Positions 54,734 through 64,000 of a stretch of DNA of 64,000 nucleotides are shown here, in pieces (the stretch's first letter is position 1; each line of letters begins with the position of its first letter). The position numbers and the translations under genes are program-made. Below the pieces are notes generated by a model, which saw only the letters and a program-made list of their open reading frames with translations, was not told the DNA's origin and did no database searches. The stretch lies in contig CALNVZ010000218.1 in the NCBI GenBank assembly GCA_940671915.1, forward strand, positions 840,237 to 904,236, given 5' to 3'. This DNA comes from Paracentrotus lividus. Lineage: Eukaryota > Echinodermata > Echinoidea > Camarodonta > Echinidae.

Positions 54734-55623
54734 GCCACCGCACACCTTACGATTGGTCTGCGACCTGATTGTGTAATAAAACGTCATAACATTGATGTGG
54801 GTATTTAGAGATAGAACATCATTACTGTGTAGAGTTCTAAATCATCGCAGGAATACTTATATGTTCAAATCAGTGACTATGTAACCTCCTTATTAAAGAC
54901 CGTTGACGGAGTAAATACAACCTTACATCGATTGAAAGCTAAGTAGGCGTATAACATAAATACCCCCAAAATAAATTAAATTTTCATAACAGTATTCATA
55001 AAAAGATTGGGTTTCGCCTTTAGAAAACACGTTTGTATTGCTATGTCAGAACAATAGAATTCTAGCACACATGGGGTCTATTGTTCTGACATAGCAATAC
55101 AAACGTGTTTTCTAAAGCCGAAACCCTATCATGCCTGGCAGCAGCATTCCCTTAAACTTCTTTGACGTCATCAGCCGCATTATATAATAGGGGTACTTTT
55201 ACGAGTACTTGGGAGGGATGGCCTGGTTGAGGTTCGATCACCTTTTTAATGAAATACTTTCTAAATGGAAGATAAAAATGCTTAAATTGTGAATTGTTGT
55301 ATTAGGAAGAAATATCAGCTTTCGTTTTATATGTAATTTTGGTTTTCATTTCTCGGTCCGGTCTGGGACTTTAAAATAAAAGCGAATTCAATATATAATC
55401 GTAATGACGTCATAGCAATCGCACGATTGGCTAAGATTTCAAACCAATTTGCTCTTTACTCCTAAATAAAGGCTTGCAATTTTCCGAAATTCGATAACAG
55501 TATTCTTACAATTATTTGAACCTCTAATGATAAGATTTTATTCATTCATACTTTCGGGAAAATAAGCAAAATGCGATTTGTTCCAAAATCGGATCGTAGA
55601 CCAGTCGTAAGGTGTGCGGTGGC
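54734..55623. mobile_element. 890-bp TIR element with a nested hairpin
   Basis: Termini GCCACCGCACACCTTACGAT and the inverted CGTAAGGTGTGCGGTGGC match nearly perfectly. Pairing extends into TGGTCTGCGA with minor changes. A second perfect hairpin is contained at 55009-55126. No transposase frame. Confidence 0.75.
55009..55126. repeat. Near-perfect hairpin, 49-bp arms, 20-nt loop
   Basis: Arms 55009-55057 and 55078-55126 match at 48 of 49 positions (for example GAAAACACGTTTGTATTGCT). The size is that of a long pre-miRNA or a tiny foldback transposon. Confidence 0.9.
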
Positions 55624-57840
55624 ATTAACGTTACAATCGTCTTTACAGGCTTTTCCTGAGAATTGAAACAAAAGCAGTACACTAAAGACACAAGACAACG
55701 CTTTAAACCCCAAGCTTGAAAGAAAACTTAATTTAAAAAAAGAAGAAGATTAACAGAAAACAGACTTGAAATAATAAAAGGCTGTTTTTTCTATCATAAA
55801 AAAATATTATATTATGCGCCAAAAATAAAGATTTTATGATACTCGAAAAAACAAAGACATGTAATTTCAGGTGAGATAATATTATTGTATAAGTACTTTC
55901 ATTTCTCTCATCCGAATAGCAATTTTGGATAATTTTGGATAGGGTTTAGTCAAAATTATTTTTAAACGCTACAATGTCAACTGTTTATTAGGTTTATTTC
56001 GTGAGAGGCTGGTGCGGACAAGAAGTTGGGATACAAGTATCCAATAAATATCATGTGGTTTAACTTGTTCAATATTCAATTATAGACGTGATTGACACAT
56101 CAATTAAGCTCGTTCTTGTTTTTACAGTCTTCTTTTTCTCCCCATAACAGACGACATTTTTAAAAGCGGTCAAGGGGAGCGCGCCAATGGCGGAATCGAT
56201 TACAAGATTTGAGACCGCCGTGACTATCAATTATCTGTGATTAAACGTTGTGTAAAGAAATGGCGCGAAACAACCCCCATAGCGCGGGAAAGTTGATCAT
56301 GATTAGCTAATCGACATGGAGGGTCGAACTTGTAATGGGATCAGTACCCTGTTACATAAAAGAGATACGACAAATCTTACGATCGATTGTAACTTTTTGT
56401 GCACGGTTTACCGTAGACTTACGATTAGAATCGATCGTAGGATTGATCGCATCTTTTATGTAACACGGCACAATCCTATTAGAAACCACCCCTTTCTTAA
56501 GAGACCCTTAGAGATACACTATAGGTCGAGACTGGTTCACTAATTGCCTGTTACTATGGCAACCATGAATGCTTATCGGGCATGGGATATGTTTGCCTGA
56601 CCTGTCATGCCTGTGGTGAAGAGGCGATCGCTAACCCCTCTTAGGGACACTCTTAAGTACTTAATGGAAATGGTATTTAATATCAGAATATCACACCCTT
56701 GTCATGCTTAAACCAACACCATTATAACAGGCTTGACAGGTGTAAAAGCTTATTAAGTAACTCAAAGATAATCTGGAAGCGATTTAAACTTCAAATATTA
56801 TATCCAAGTATTTACAAAATACAGTATGATTATTACGATACGAATTGAAATCCAATCATAAAAATCAAGCAAAAAATCGTAAATCCGACTCAAGTATAGT
56901 TGGGTTGAAACGTAAAATTGATAATTATGTTGTAGAATGTCCGGACTAACTCAGGCGAAGTTATGCTCGTCCTGCATTTTGCACATCATCCTATACAATT
57001 AAAGTGAACTTCTACCAAATAATGACAATAACAAGAACTAGGGCCTTCACTCAGCATTCGCATCAAAATTCTCCTGAACCTTCTTCCTGCTTTTGATTCA
57101 TCTGCCGATCCTATCAGTATGGATGTACGACTTGACACTTCCTCCTATTATACGGTATTAGTAGGGTCCATGGCAGATGCAACCTCCTCTTAAAGTCAGT
57201 GTCTGCTTCAATCTTCGAGAACAGTCCTTTGATATTTCAAATTATTTTCTAGTCCTCTGAATATAACAATCGCTGACAAAGCGAATGATCTTGAATTTTG
57301 GCGCCGTGTTCCTGCCAGACCTACACCGATACCCACCATTCGCTTGCCTTTCTTGGTCATAGATTTCGTTCTGTTATGGAGTCGACTTGATGTTGTTTTC
57401 GCCAATATGACTGAGGTACTTGTCTATATTAAGGCAGTATGAGATTTCTGCGCATTATGTATACTTTCTTCACACATAAAATGAGCATTGACCTTTAATA
57501 ACTGAAGTGCAAGTGGCGGGTTGACAAGTATATTAAGGGAATGATCCTTCGCTTTTCAACACTTCAAGGTCACTTTGTCCTCTTTCTCATTTAAGGAAAT
57601 ATTGGTTTGAAACTTGAAAGCATTTTCGAGGCTCTCACATTATTGCGTAGTTCTAAGAGCACCGCCGAATCAGTTTAGCCACTACCAGAATAATATTGTC
57701 GATATGTACACATTATGTCTCGCCTTATACCTATCCCGGTTCACCCCTTACAGTGTTATCGAGTTGTTTCCGTGTAGTTAAGTTAGTTGGTATCTCAATA
57801 CGATCATGGGTTTACATGATTTATGTTTTTAAAAAAATCG
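55624..57840. other. Intergenic; candidate conserved patch at 56150-56280
   Basis: AT-rich, no gene recognised. The patch at 56150-56280 is richer and more complex than its surroundings (GCGCCAATGGCGGAATCGAT, TGATTAAAC) and might be regulatory. Confidence 0.3.
56349..56468. mobile_element. Short palindromic MITE, family B, copy 2
   Basis: TGTTACATAAAAGAGATACG and the inverted ATCTTTTATGTAACA bound it. It is the reverse complement of 45657-45778 with modest divergence. Confidence 0.75.
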
Positions 57841-57844
57841 CACA

Positions 57845-58150
57845 AAACAGACATAATAATAATAATAATAATAGTTTTATTTATATAGCGCTTAATACGA
57901 TATCCACCTTAGTGTTTAAAACGTTTACAGTGTTAACTAATTATTAACCGGCTGGGCTACCCCAAAAGGCGCTCACAGCATTGAAGGAATTGCTTCCTAC
58001 CGGTACCCATTTACCTCACTTGGGTCAAGTACAGCAAATTTGCAGGTTGACACCTTGCCGAAGGATGCTAGTGGTATGGACGGGATTCGAACCGCGTACC
58101 TTGTGATCGTAAGTCCGCCGACTTATCCACTCGACCACACCACTCCCACT
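57845..58150 (-). mobile_element. tRNA-derived SINE
   Basis: Read on the minus strand, the head GTGGTCGAGTGGATAAG (A box) and GGTTCGAATCCCG (perfect B box) begin a ~300-bp unit ending GCGCTATATAAATAAAAC plus (ATT)n. It ends in a microsatellite tail, not CCA/poly-T as a functional tRNA would. Confidence 0.8.
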
Positions 58151-61020
58151 CCCACGCCTACGCCATGAAGCGTAAGCGGTGCTAGGTATAATGGAGAAAT
58201 ACTTTTTGACAAAATCTAATGAATCATCTTGAATGCATGTATATTACGTATTAATAAACGCATCCAATCAGAATTTCGTCAACGAACAATTATTCATGAT
58301 TGTTTTATCATGATTATAAAGGTTTATTGCAAATATGCGTTCGTTTTCATTCTGCATATTCAATGCAGAACACATGATCGTTCGTCCGAAGAACAATTTT
58401 TATTTCCATAAAGCAAGGAGGTTTGGTCATAAAACCTATTGTATTAAGCAACAAGTTATTTCAAAATACACGTTGTATGACGGTAGTCATGGAGCAACTC
58501 TTTTGTAAAGATACCGCGCTGCTCAAAAAGTTCTACCCCTTCGGCTACACTTTGATAAAAAATGATGTCATCGACCCGCATTAACGCTACAAGAATAATA
58601 TTTTGCCATGTTTTAATCTCTAAATTGATATTTTTCTGCTTGAGTAGAAATATGTTCATCCAGCCGGAAACACCTGGAGCTTTTTTACCGATTGTTTTCG
58701 TATTTTTCTTCCACTTCGCTTTCCATTTTCACCACAATCATAAAAAGGAATTTGACAAGTTATTTCAAAAAGCCATGGCTGAGTGAGAGATGAAAATGAC
58801 GATAAAGAACGATATAAATCCAAAATTAGATTCCTTCTATTTCTGGTGATAATCCAGCTTTTATTCTTGTTCTGTGTTATTTTCTGCTTCGGTAAGCATT
58901 GTCAACAATTTTCAAACTTTCCTTTCCTCCCTTAAAGCAATATATTGTGGGTATTAACGTAAACGACTAATGAATCTTTAAGTCTTCAAACGTTCATTTC
59001 ATGCGCTTGTCAAACTCATGTTCATCTAAATTATAATGAAGGAAATTCCCATATATCATCTTCATCTATTGATCCATTTATAATTAGAGAGCAAATGAAA
59101 GTTATTTATGGAAATCACACGGTTAGCATGTCCATTTTCCCCTTTCCCCCCAAAATGGTATTTGAATAATACATCTAAAATAAATATAATGGAGTTCTCT
59201 CCATGTGCGACTTTAACGCTATGCAATGGGCCTAAAAATTAATTTTCATAATGCACTCATTGATTAAAATTGAAAATGTCGTTTATCTTTATATTCTTCA
59301 CGTTTGACATTTAGGTCCAATCAATATTACAATTTGTGCAAGATAATAATGTTAGTAATAGCCTAAGAGAACAAAAAGCTGGTGAGGAGGTTTTCATTTT
59401 CCATTATTATTATCAGCATGTTCACACAGGTGCAGTGTACAACTTTCTATTTCGTATGAATGCACTCTGTAGGTATGACTCAAAGGAGGTTTTGTTGCAA
59501 TGTCATTCGCTACAGAAACGTAGGAATTGCAGAGATTGGCCCCACGACGGCTACATGCAACCTGCATGCGAAGTAAGCTACGTTGCATGCACGTGCCACG
59601 TAGCCCACGATCAGTTGTGACCAATACAATGCCTTATCAATTCCAATACACGAGTAAGAGGCGGGTATAAGGTATAAAATAAAAACATAGCTCACGGGAT
59701 TGAGATCGCTAACCATTGGAACATCAGAGCAGCATCGCTCTTAGTCAATGTTATAATGTAGGGCAGTAAGGGGCATCCACAAGAAATTGAATAAAACGGA
59801 ATTAAAATATTTGATAGCGGAGAAAATGGGGGACATTTTGCAATCTAAAGGGGAAGTGGTTACCCCCATTCTCGGCAACCCACCTGCACATATTTTGGCA
59901 ATGTAGTAGAACTGGTGCGTTTCCTGAACATGCTGAGTATGCTATTCATCATTCTAGAAATACATACATTTTTACCGGGAGGGAAAATTTAAAGAAAAAA
60001 GAAGATAGGAGCATTTCCTGAATCTTAAGAGGCAGGTGCCCCCTTTCATCGGATTGCTTTTTAAAAATATTTATTTTAAACACTTTCTTCAAAAACGCTC
60101 CTAGCGCTTTTATAGTCCTAAACATGCTTATTGACTTTGAACATCCATCAGTTTAAGGAATATTTACTCGATGGTAACCCTTTTTTCTCGTGTTACCGTA
60201 TTAAACTGTTAAATCGTCAAATCATATCGTTCAATGTTTGCTAATGAGGTAATTAATCTACGACAAGCATTTTTTTTTGCCATTAATCGCCTAAGTGGTA
60301 TGTAGGTCAATTCATCTAGCCGATAATAATTTTGTGTATAATGCGTTAATAAACATGATCAGCATTATAGGGAAGACATGAATCATTAATGGAACGTTGT
60401 ATATTTATCTCAAGTGCATAGGGGAGGATGTTCTAATAGCAATTCAAGGTCTTCCTCGCTCATAAGGACTAACAGTGCCGATAGCCATGAATGTAAGTAG
60501 CTATGGGGGGGGGGGGTATATCAAGCATGTCTACATGCGTGCCAATACGTCAGTGTGAGGAAAATTCTCTTTAAGTAGGCGAGAATCCATAGGCCCGCCC
60601 CCTTGAACCCCCTCCAAATTATATAAAGGGGCCCAAAATGAGTAAAAACGTAACAAGACATGTGCCTGCTTTTAAACCCCTCTTGCTTGGAGAACTATAC
60701 GATGATGAAAGAATAATGGGTCCCAGCAAGTGCTGTAATAGAATCATGATTATAGGAATGAGGGATAACATGTCAGTATCTATGCCCCAAAATAGAGAAT
60801 GAAAAATGAGGCCAAGGAGGAGAATACGAATGATATTCAATTATTTTCATGTCTGTATTTACAGCGGTGGAATCATTTGAAAAATGGGAGGGGTGCGGCC
60901 CGAAAATTGGAAAAGCAGGGGAGTGCATCCCCCCCCCCATTTTAAAATGTTTCACTGAGTAGGGTTAATGTCTGTTTTTTTAAATATTGAGGGGGGGGGG
61001 GGCACTCTCATGGTGTTAGG
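58151..61020. other. Intergenic, no gene recognised
   Basis: AT-rich; G-runs at 60504 and 60990 and a C-run at 60930. No open segment shows splice-bounded coding features. Confidence 0.4.
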
Positions 61021-61021
61021 G

Positions 61022-61028
61022 TGCGGTG

Positions 61029-61076
<48 letters not shown>

Positions 61077-61240
61077 TAAAGAGAGAGAGAGGGGAGAAGA
61101 AATTAATATCTAAAATAATATCAATAAAAAATCCTTTCCTCCATTGAATCGATCAATCTGTGTTGTGCTAGTTTAATATCTACAGTAGATAGCATTCTAA
61201 CAAGATTTATATTTACTGAAAGTGTTTCAGTATATTATGC
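61022..61240 (+). repeat. GT/GA tandem-duplication unit, left copy
   Basis: (GT)n, then (GA)n, then GAAGAAATTAAT and CCTCCATTGAATCGATCAAT. The same order recurs at 63400-63600. Confidence 0.8.
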
Positions 61241-61251
61241 CTATGTATATA

Positions 61252-63217
61252 GGGTACATGCAGGTAATATGGGCCAGCAGGTAATATGGGCCACCTGAAG
61301 CAAATCATGTCGAGACCTTCGACCGGTGACCGATGACCAGTGTGAGCACCATAATGTTGTTCATATGAACTGTATACGAAAATATATCGTCCTGAGAGCA
61401 TCTGATGCCGAAATTTCTCTGAGAAAATTGCTGAAAACCAACAAGGTAGGTCAAACTTACGGCATTTTTTTACCCTGATGTAAAATTTGATATTTCACAG
61501 AATGTGATGGTGAAAGAGTGTTTGAGGGGGTAACCTCAATTGTTTTGTATATTTAGTAAGCTTATAGATTCTTTTTGATCATACTATCGTGTACAGGTCA
61601 ATTTGTTGTAGTGACGGGGTGCAATGTGGCATTGAATGTTTGCCTGACACAGCAACATTAATGCAGGTAATATGGGCCATCCAAAATGGCGGAAATGATT
61701 CTGGTACTTAGTATTGGGATGAGGCATCAATCTCTTTGCTACGACTTTTGGGGTATATTCACAGTATATAATTAAAACAAATAACTTATTGTAGGCCTAT
61801 ATCGACTTGTATAATGAAAAAGATATTTAAATAGGGTAGATGTAGGGAATACCGGACAGTAGGGAATATCGGACGGTCACCACATGTCCAGCCCTAGCTG
61901 CCAACATAAGATCAACTGAGTTGAAATACCGGCATCTATTGGTCAGGTGGTCTGTCTGGGAAGGTTGAATGCTGTATTCGACAACAACAAGTGAGAAATC
62001 TCCGAGAAAACTACCACAATCTGTCAAGGTAGGAAAATTTGCAGCCTGAAAAATGGCCTGATGTAAAAATTGACATTTTAGAGAATGTGATGGTATAAAA
62101 ATAGAATTGGGGCATGACCTCTATTTCATGCATTATGGGCATGTGTGGAGGGTGGGCCAAACGTGTATAGAGTGTTTGCACTGTACAAAGCCTGTGTATT
62201 GGGGTGGCAGTGTGTTGAAAAGTGCTAGTCAGTCATTTTTTTGTGTAGGGAATACCGGACACCACATGGACGGTTGTTTGTTTTACTTCCGGGTTGAGTG
62301 CTAAGCATGTAGATCAAATAGTAAGTTGCATATATAATGTATTATATTTATTTATTAAATTGTTTGACAATTTTGAAATGTCCATTTCTCTTTATTATTA
62401 TTATGATATGTCATGATCTACATGAGATATAAAGTTATTCTGAGTGTTTTGAAATTTTGTAGTAAAATGCATATAATCTTCTAAAAATGAATAATGTTAT
62501 AAAAAATCAATACAATAATAAGTTGATGGTTTACATTCAAATCAGTGCTTCCAGACAGATCTTTAACTTAAAAAAAAAAAGGTAAAAACATACTGTCCGG
62601 TATTTCCTACACTGTAGGGAATGCCGGACAATTTACCATGACGTCATTATTTGCATATAACTGCCTCAACAAATATTTGATTACCTCAATTTTTTCGGAA
62701 AATAAAGTTGAATGATGTAGCTAAGCAATGAGAATCTTTTTCTTTTGTGATTTTATTGTTTTCATGTGCTAATTAAGCAAATGAGCTTAAGTGGCCGGTA
62801 TTCCCTACATCTACCCTAATATTAAAAAAAGAAATAATATACAAAATACAAAACAATGAAATATATAGTCAAAGTATTTACTGAAGGGTCTTATTATTTC
62901 AAATGATATGTTAAAGTTAATGATTTTCAACATTTTAAGCAAGTTCCAGACATGGTAGAGTCATTGTAGTTTTTAAAACATACATTAAATACATGTGCCC
63001 ATATTACCTGCACACGCAGGTAATATGGGCACTTTGGTAATGACGTCAACATTTGGATATTGCAATAGGGGGTTGGGGATAATTGTTTTTCTTCACAATA
63101 AAAGTTAGAGCAGTAGTTTTTTATTCATATAAACAAAGATTAGACTGTGTGTCATTTTGTAATTTTATGCAAATTAGGCAAATGAGCTCAGGGGGCCCAT
63201 ATTACCTGCGTGTACCC
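61252..63217. mobile_element. Inverted-repeat element, word AGGTAATATGGGCC (outer of a nested pair)
   Basis: Termini GGGTACATGCAGGTAATATG and CATATTACCTGCGTGTACCC are inverted and flanked by TA. GCAGGTAATATGGGCC occurs at ~61260, ~61276 and ~61663, and near 63000 in both orientations. The related element at 61834-62816 is inserted in it. Internally it shares GATGTAAAATTTGA...CACAGAATGTGATGG with that element. No coding. Confidence 0.8.
61834..62816. mobile_element. Inverted-repeat element, word GTAGGGAATACCGGAC (inner of a nested pair)
   Basis: Termini GGGTAGATGTAGGGAATACC and GGTATTCCCTACATCTACCC are inverted, flanked by TA. The word GTAGGGAATACCGGAC or a variant occurs at ~61844, ~61859, ~62246 and ~62616, and inverted at the right end. 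Internal sequence and the GCAAATGAGCT near the right end match the outer element, so the two are relatives with different words. Confidence 0.85.
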
Positions 63218-63277
63218 TACATGTGTGTAGTAATATATAATTTCCGTGTGTGTGGGTGTGTGGTTGAGGGTGTATGG

Positions 63278-63340
63278 GTTGGTGGTGAGGGAGAGAGAGA
63301 GAGAGAGAGATAGAAAGAGAGAGAGAGAGAGAAGACAAAT
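63278..63340 (+). repeat. (GA)n microsatellite
   Basis: GAGAGAG array after a GGTGTGTG stretch. Confidence 0.9.
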
Positions 63341-63389
63341 ACAGACAATATTAGAGATGGGCAGAAAGAAGGAAAGAGAGCAACAGAGG

Positions 63390-63600
63390 GTGCGTGTGTG
63401 TGCGTGCGAGGGTGTGTGTGTATGTGTGTGTGTGAGGATTTGTGAGGGAAAGAGAGAGAGAGAAAGGGGGAGAGAAGAAATTAATAACCCAAAATTTTCC
63501 TCCATTGTATCGATCAATCTGTATTGTGCAAGTTCAACATCTACTGTAGATAACATTCAGATAAAATGCATACACTGAATGTTTTTCATTATAATGTGGT
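63390..63600 (+). repeat. GT/GA tandem-duplication unit, right copy
   Basis: This counterpart of 61022-61240 matches through CCTCCATTGTATCGATCAAT and CTACTGTAGATAACATTC. Confidence 0.8.
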
Positions 63601-63604
63601 AAAA

Positions 63605-63849
63605 TTATCTGTATGTGTGAGGGTGAGCGTGTGTTGGAGTGTTTTTGTGGGTGAATGTAGGTTGGTGTGTGTGTCTGTATGTGTGTGCGCACGTGTGTGT
63701 GTGTGTGTATGTGTGTTTGTGTGTGTGCGTGTCAGGGTGGAGAGAGAGAGAGAGAGAGAAGGAAAGAGAGAAAGGGGGAGAGATAGGGAGACTGTGATAA
63801 AGATATGGACAGGAAGAGAGAGAGAGAGAGAGAGAGAGAGGGAGCGAGG

Positions 63850-63885
<36 letters not shown>

Positions 63886-63900
63886 TTGGAGAGATAGAGA
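63605..63900 (+). repeat. (GT)n and (GA)n microsatellite block
   Basis: A long interrupted GT stretch, then GA/GAAA arrays. Apparent open frames here are repeat translations. Confidence 0.95.
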
Positions 63901-64000
63901 AATAGAAGCAATCATAGCAGCGCGACAAGATAAAAACTGGCAAATTATTGTATTTCTATTCAAGGCTATATCACAAACTAATTAGTTTGCCATCTCTTAT

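Noticed and set aside
58070..58150. tRNA-like sequence with perfect B box
   Set aside because: It continues into a SINE body and (ATT)n tail; the acceptor stem is not convincing.
59336..59620. 94-codon open frame with histidine- and cysteine-rich end
   Set aside because: No family similarity, repeat-like GCATGC/ACGTGCC words and no splice support.
63188..63985. Overlapping open frames of 110-139 codons near the right edge
   Set aside because: Translations of GT and GA microsatellites, open in several frames on both strands.

Overview
This is an AT-rich metazoan nuclear window. It is intron-rich and dense in short non-autonomous transposons, microsatellites and long G/C runs. The genes and repeats fit a marine deuterostome, most likely an echinoderm such as a sea urchin; that placement is inference. 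Three protein-coding genes can be supported from sequence. Everything else recognisable is repeat.

0-14 kb: the minus strand carries the 5' half of CEP162, a centriole distal-end/axoneme-recognition protein. I see fifteen coding exons (about 619 codons) whose splice phases agree once two single-base gaps are allowed. The coiled-coil half of the protein must lie beyond the left edge. A 1.75-kb block holding exons 8-10 occurs twice (6170-7950 and 10282-12034). The second copy abuts an N gap, is out of exon order and differs by scattered indels, so it looks like an assembly duplication. Exons 3, 7 and 11 have decayed tandem duplicates.

14-23 kb: a 2.5-kb spacer with two inverted-repeat elements separates CEP162 from ashwin (plus strand, four exons, 237 aa). 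The two genes are divergently arranged. Ashwin introns hold a LINE relic, a Kolobok-like element with a THAP remnant, a Tc1/mariner-like foldback element and a Harbinger-like element.

23-33 kb: intergenic, with a long hairpin, a piggyBac-like element, another foldback element and G/C tracts. 33.0-36.5 kb: a two-exon plus-strand gene for an 823-aa protein with an N-terminal MGCG acylation motif, a lysine cluster and about 750 residues of degenerate Pro-Ala-Glu-Lys heptapeptides, resembling MARCKS/BASP1/GAP43-type proteins in design.

36.5-64 kb: no gene recognised. It contains a Tc1-like element interrupted by a LINE fragment with a target-site duplication, several inverted-repeat elements each built around its own iterated 10-16-bp word, two minisatellites, miRNA-sized hairpins, a tRNA-derived SINE and, at the right end, two related elements nested one inside the other within GT/GA-rich tandem duplications.

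The most interesting pattern is a set of inverted-repeat elements (14.8, 22.0, 24.3, 39.2, 48.4, 54.1, 61.3 and 61.8 kb, perhaps 41.2 kb) that share an architecture, not a sequence: each repeats a private short word inward from both ends. Three N gaps (10257-10281, 20487-20502, 53268-53285) and frequent homopolymer indels show that assembly quality is limited.
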